NCBI GenBank assembly: GCA_028724485.1
Contig: JAQYCY010000042.1
Coordinates: 1 to 29,701, forward strand
Direction of reading: 5' to 3'
DNA: 29,701 bases
From: CAG-917 sp028724485
GTDB lineage: Bacteria; Bacillota; Clostridia; Christensenellales; CAG-917
In this document: one piece after another, positions 29,605-29,701 of the stretch
Position numbering within the stretch: position 1 is the stretch's first letter
Layout of the letters: every line of letters begins with the position of its first letter
The notes under the pieces: generated by a model
Databases searched by the model: none
Told to the model about the DNA's origin: nothing
What the model saw: the letters and a program-made list of their open reading frames with translations, nothing else
Translations under genes and position numbers: made by a program

Positions 29605-29701
29605 TCATAGATTTCCGTTTTGTTTGGCTTTCATTTCTTCATAGGACGAATATTCTTCAACTACTCTGCCTGCCGTCGGAGCAAATTCGCTTGCTTCGGT
29701 T
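29605..29701 (-). CDS. C-terminal end of an unidentified protein (runs off the window)
   Basis: From the right edge, the minus strand reads 31 sense codons, TEASEFAPTAGRVVEEYSSY then EEMKAKQNGNL, to a TGA at 29607-29605. The composition and GC-richer codons look like genuine coding sequence rather than the repeat vocabulary beside it. Too little is present to name the family. Confidence 0.45.
   Translation of the reverse strand, partial: TEASEFAPTAGRVVEEYSSYEEMKAKQNGNL

Overview
The window is about 29.7 kb of low-GC Bacillota DNA, most likely from an uncultured endospore-forming Clostridia lineage. The evidence is SpoIVA and a YtxC-like protein, the infC-rpmI-rplT order behind an attenuator leader, strong AGGAGG ribosome sites, near-consensus sigma-A promoters with 16-17 bp spacers, and a c-di-GMP-I riboswitch of clostridial type. 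The exact order or genus cannot be decided from the sequence.

Layout, left to right. (1) 1-5125, minus strand: infC-rpmI-rplT, then trmH-like, yebC, proA and a cysteine desulfurase gene. The desulfurase is split by an in-frame UAA before its catalytic cysteine. infC appears to start at AUA and has a promoter plus a terminator-type leader. (2) 5378-10772, minus: a DUF1643-like gene with its own promoter, and an operon of lipoprotein, ABC ATPase and FtsX-like permease. (3) 10894-12282, minus: thyA-folA. (4) 12672-18469, minus: two small tail-anchored, winged-helix-like proteins, then uvrB and uvrA. (5) 18498-20206, plus: an acyl-CoA synthetase, divergent from the uvrBA cluster. (6) 20586-21861: two tandem paralogous small lipoproteins, each bounded by near-identical terminators, plus a third orphan terminator. 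(7) 21925-23731, plus: a Na/Pi cotransporter with a PhoU-like tail. (8) 24172-26042, minus: a membrane-anchored DUF2974-type alpha/beta hydrolase, apparently from a leaderless mRNA. (9) 26077-26262: the decayed 5' end of an IS30-like element. (10) 26302-29456: spoIVA (minus) and ytxC-like (plus), with a c-di-GMP-I riboswitch between them. (11) 29605-29701, minus: the C-terminus of an unidentified gene.

The most unusual part is 27852-28511. A strong promoter, a textbook c-di-GMP-I aptamer and a terminator platform point into about 490 nt with no credible ORF. That stretch carries many copies of an ACAAAAGA-like word (on the RNA strand) and several small hairpins, and it ends at a second intrinsic terminator just before spoIVA. 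It may be a c-di-GMP-gated noncoding RNA or the remains of a lost target gene. More broadly, nearly every long gap in the window is filled with its own private family of degenerate repeats (periods of about 19, 23, 45, 123 and 135 bp), different at each locus.

Most genes are housekeeping: translation, nucleotide synthesis, DNA repair, proline and iron-sulfur metabolism. The accessory interest lies in the gaps, leaders and small membrane proteins.
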